Shown in pieces: positions 34,010-34,435 of a DNA stretch of 34,435 nucleotides (position 1 is its first letter; every line of letters begins with the position of its first letter). Under the pieces are notes generated by a model, which made no database searches, had not been told where the DNA came from, and saw only the letters and a list, made by a program, of their open reading frames with translations. The stretch comes from Marinobacter sp. (GTDB taxonomy: Bacteria > Pseudomonadota > Gammaproteobacteria > Pseudomonadales > Oleiphilaceae). Position numbers and translations under genes: made by a program. Where the stretch lies: NCBI GenBank assembly GCA_018066865.1, contig JAGPVT010000057.1:1-34435 (forward strand), read 5' to 3'.

Positions 34010-34435
34010 GGTAGACTGGTGCCCCATCGCCAAAATGCCTGCTTCCGGTGAGGTCGCGATGGCGGTGTTGCGGGAGTACTGGCTGCCGTAGGTGACCAGT
34101 TTGGGCGACTCGCCGAGATCAAAGTATTTCACCGGCCAGGGGCTGCCGGTTTTGAACAGGGCGGCGAAGTGGCTGTTGTTGCCGAAGCGGAGGTAGTATT
34201 CGCTGTTGTGGATGAAGGCGACGGCGATGGTGAAGTCGTTGAGACCCGGCGGGGCATTGATGAGGCCGCTCTTGTCTCGGTTTCGAAGGTCACCCAACTC
34301 GAAAGGCGTATCCTCAAGATAAATCCCACTATAGTACCTTGCTAAACGGTGTCGGGTTTCTGACCGATCAGTGTTCCAGAATAGCCCGATTCCAGCCTCA
34401 TCCGAACTAACTACCCATTGCCCATCCGGGCTAAT
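33941..34435 (-). CDS. WD40-like beta-propeller protein, C-terminal part (cut by window edge)
   Basis: The minus strand is open from the window edge to TAG at 33941 and encodes at least 164 residues. The first visible residues, ISPDGQWVVSSDEAGIGLFW, form a WD40-type blade, and a second similar one is ATSPEAGILAMGHQSTGGIS. Other segments are FIHNSEYYLRFGNNSHFAALF and YFDLGESPKLVTYG. The rest of the gene, its start and any signal peptide lie outside. The function is unknown. It is convergent with speE, or rather with the speE remnant. Confidence 0.75.
   Translation of the reverse strand: MSPDGQWVVSSDEAGIGLFWNTDRSETRHRLARYYSGIYLEDTPFELGDLRNRDKSGLINAPPGLNDFTIAVAFIHNSEYYLRFGNNSHFAALFKTGSPWPVKYFDLGESPKLVTYGSQYSRNTAIATSPEAGILAMGHQSTGGISVYQFDPDQLILERIWVVE

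Overview
The window reads as chromosomal DNA of a marine gammaproteobacterium close to Marinobacter. The evidence is the Pseudomonas-like gene order (algZ | argH – cyaA – lptM – lysA – dapF – DUF484 – xerC), the moderately GC-rich codon use, an HBM-type chemoreceptor behind a Pseudomonas-style sigma-28 promoter, and a biosynthetic speA/speE pair. The genus is inferred from synteny and protein style, not from a marker gene.

Region 1 (1-10.4 kb) is conserved housekeeping. The 5' part of an AlgZ/FimS-type sensor kinase lies on the minus strand, divergent from argH. It is followed by a dense plus-strand run: class I adenylate cyclase, the small lipoprotein LptM, LysA and DapF (last steps of lysine/DAP synthesis), a DUF484 GAF-like protein, the recombinase XerC and a GGDEF diguanylate cyclase. 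Most junctions from lptM onward overlap or nearly touch.

Region 2 (10.4-19.9 kb) is more variable. It holds a DUF2789 protein, a BvgS/EvgS-like sensor kinase with two periplasmic binding domains and no receiver, two small uncharacterised proteins, a patatin fused to an outer-membrane barrel (PlpD-like), and a minus-strand operon of an AraC-type regulator and cardiolipin synthase. An unannotated-looking 30-codon ORF follows, with a consensus ribosome binding site and its own strong terminator.

Region 3 (19.9-26.3 kb) carries an esterase (YbfF-like), a membrane-anchored SMP-30/strictosidine-synthase-like propeller, a 4HBT thioesterase and an MDR oxidoreductase on the plus strand. These meet a convergent minus-strand pair, a CPA-type cation/proton antiporter with a heptapeptide-repeat tail and the tRNA t6A dehydratase TcdA.

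Region 4 (26.4-34.4 kb) has an SDR gene broken by an internal deletion and frameshift, an ECF sigma factor/ChrR anti-sigma operon with a candidate autoregulatory promoter, and the divergent polyamine genes speA and speE. Next to speE lies the most unusual structure. A chemoreceptor gene with a near-ideal FliA promoter sits between two diverged direct copies of the same junction (speE 3' end plus the 3' end of a convergent WD40-like gene), so one copy of each gene is intact and the other is a short remnant. This looks like a chemoreceptor cassette brought into the speE/WD40 junction by homologous exchange.

No rRNA, tRNA, CRISPR array, prophage or intact insertion sequence was seen.
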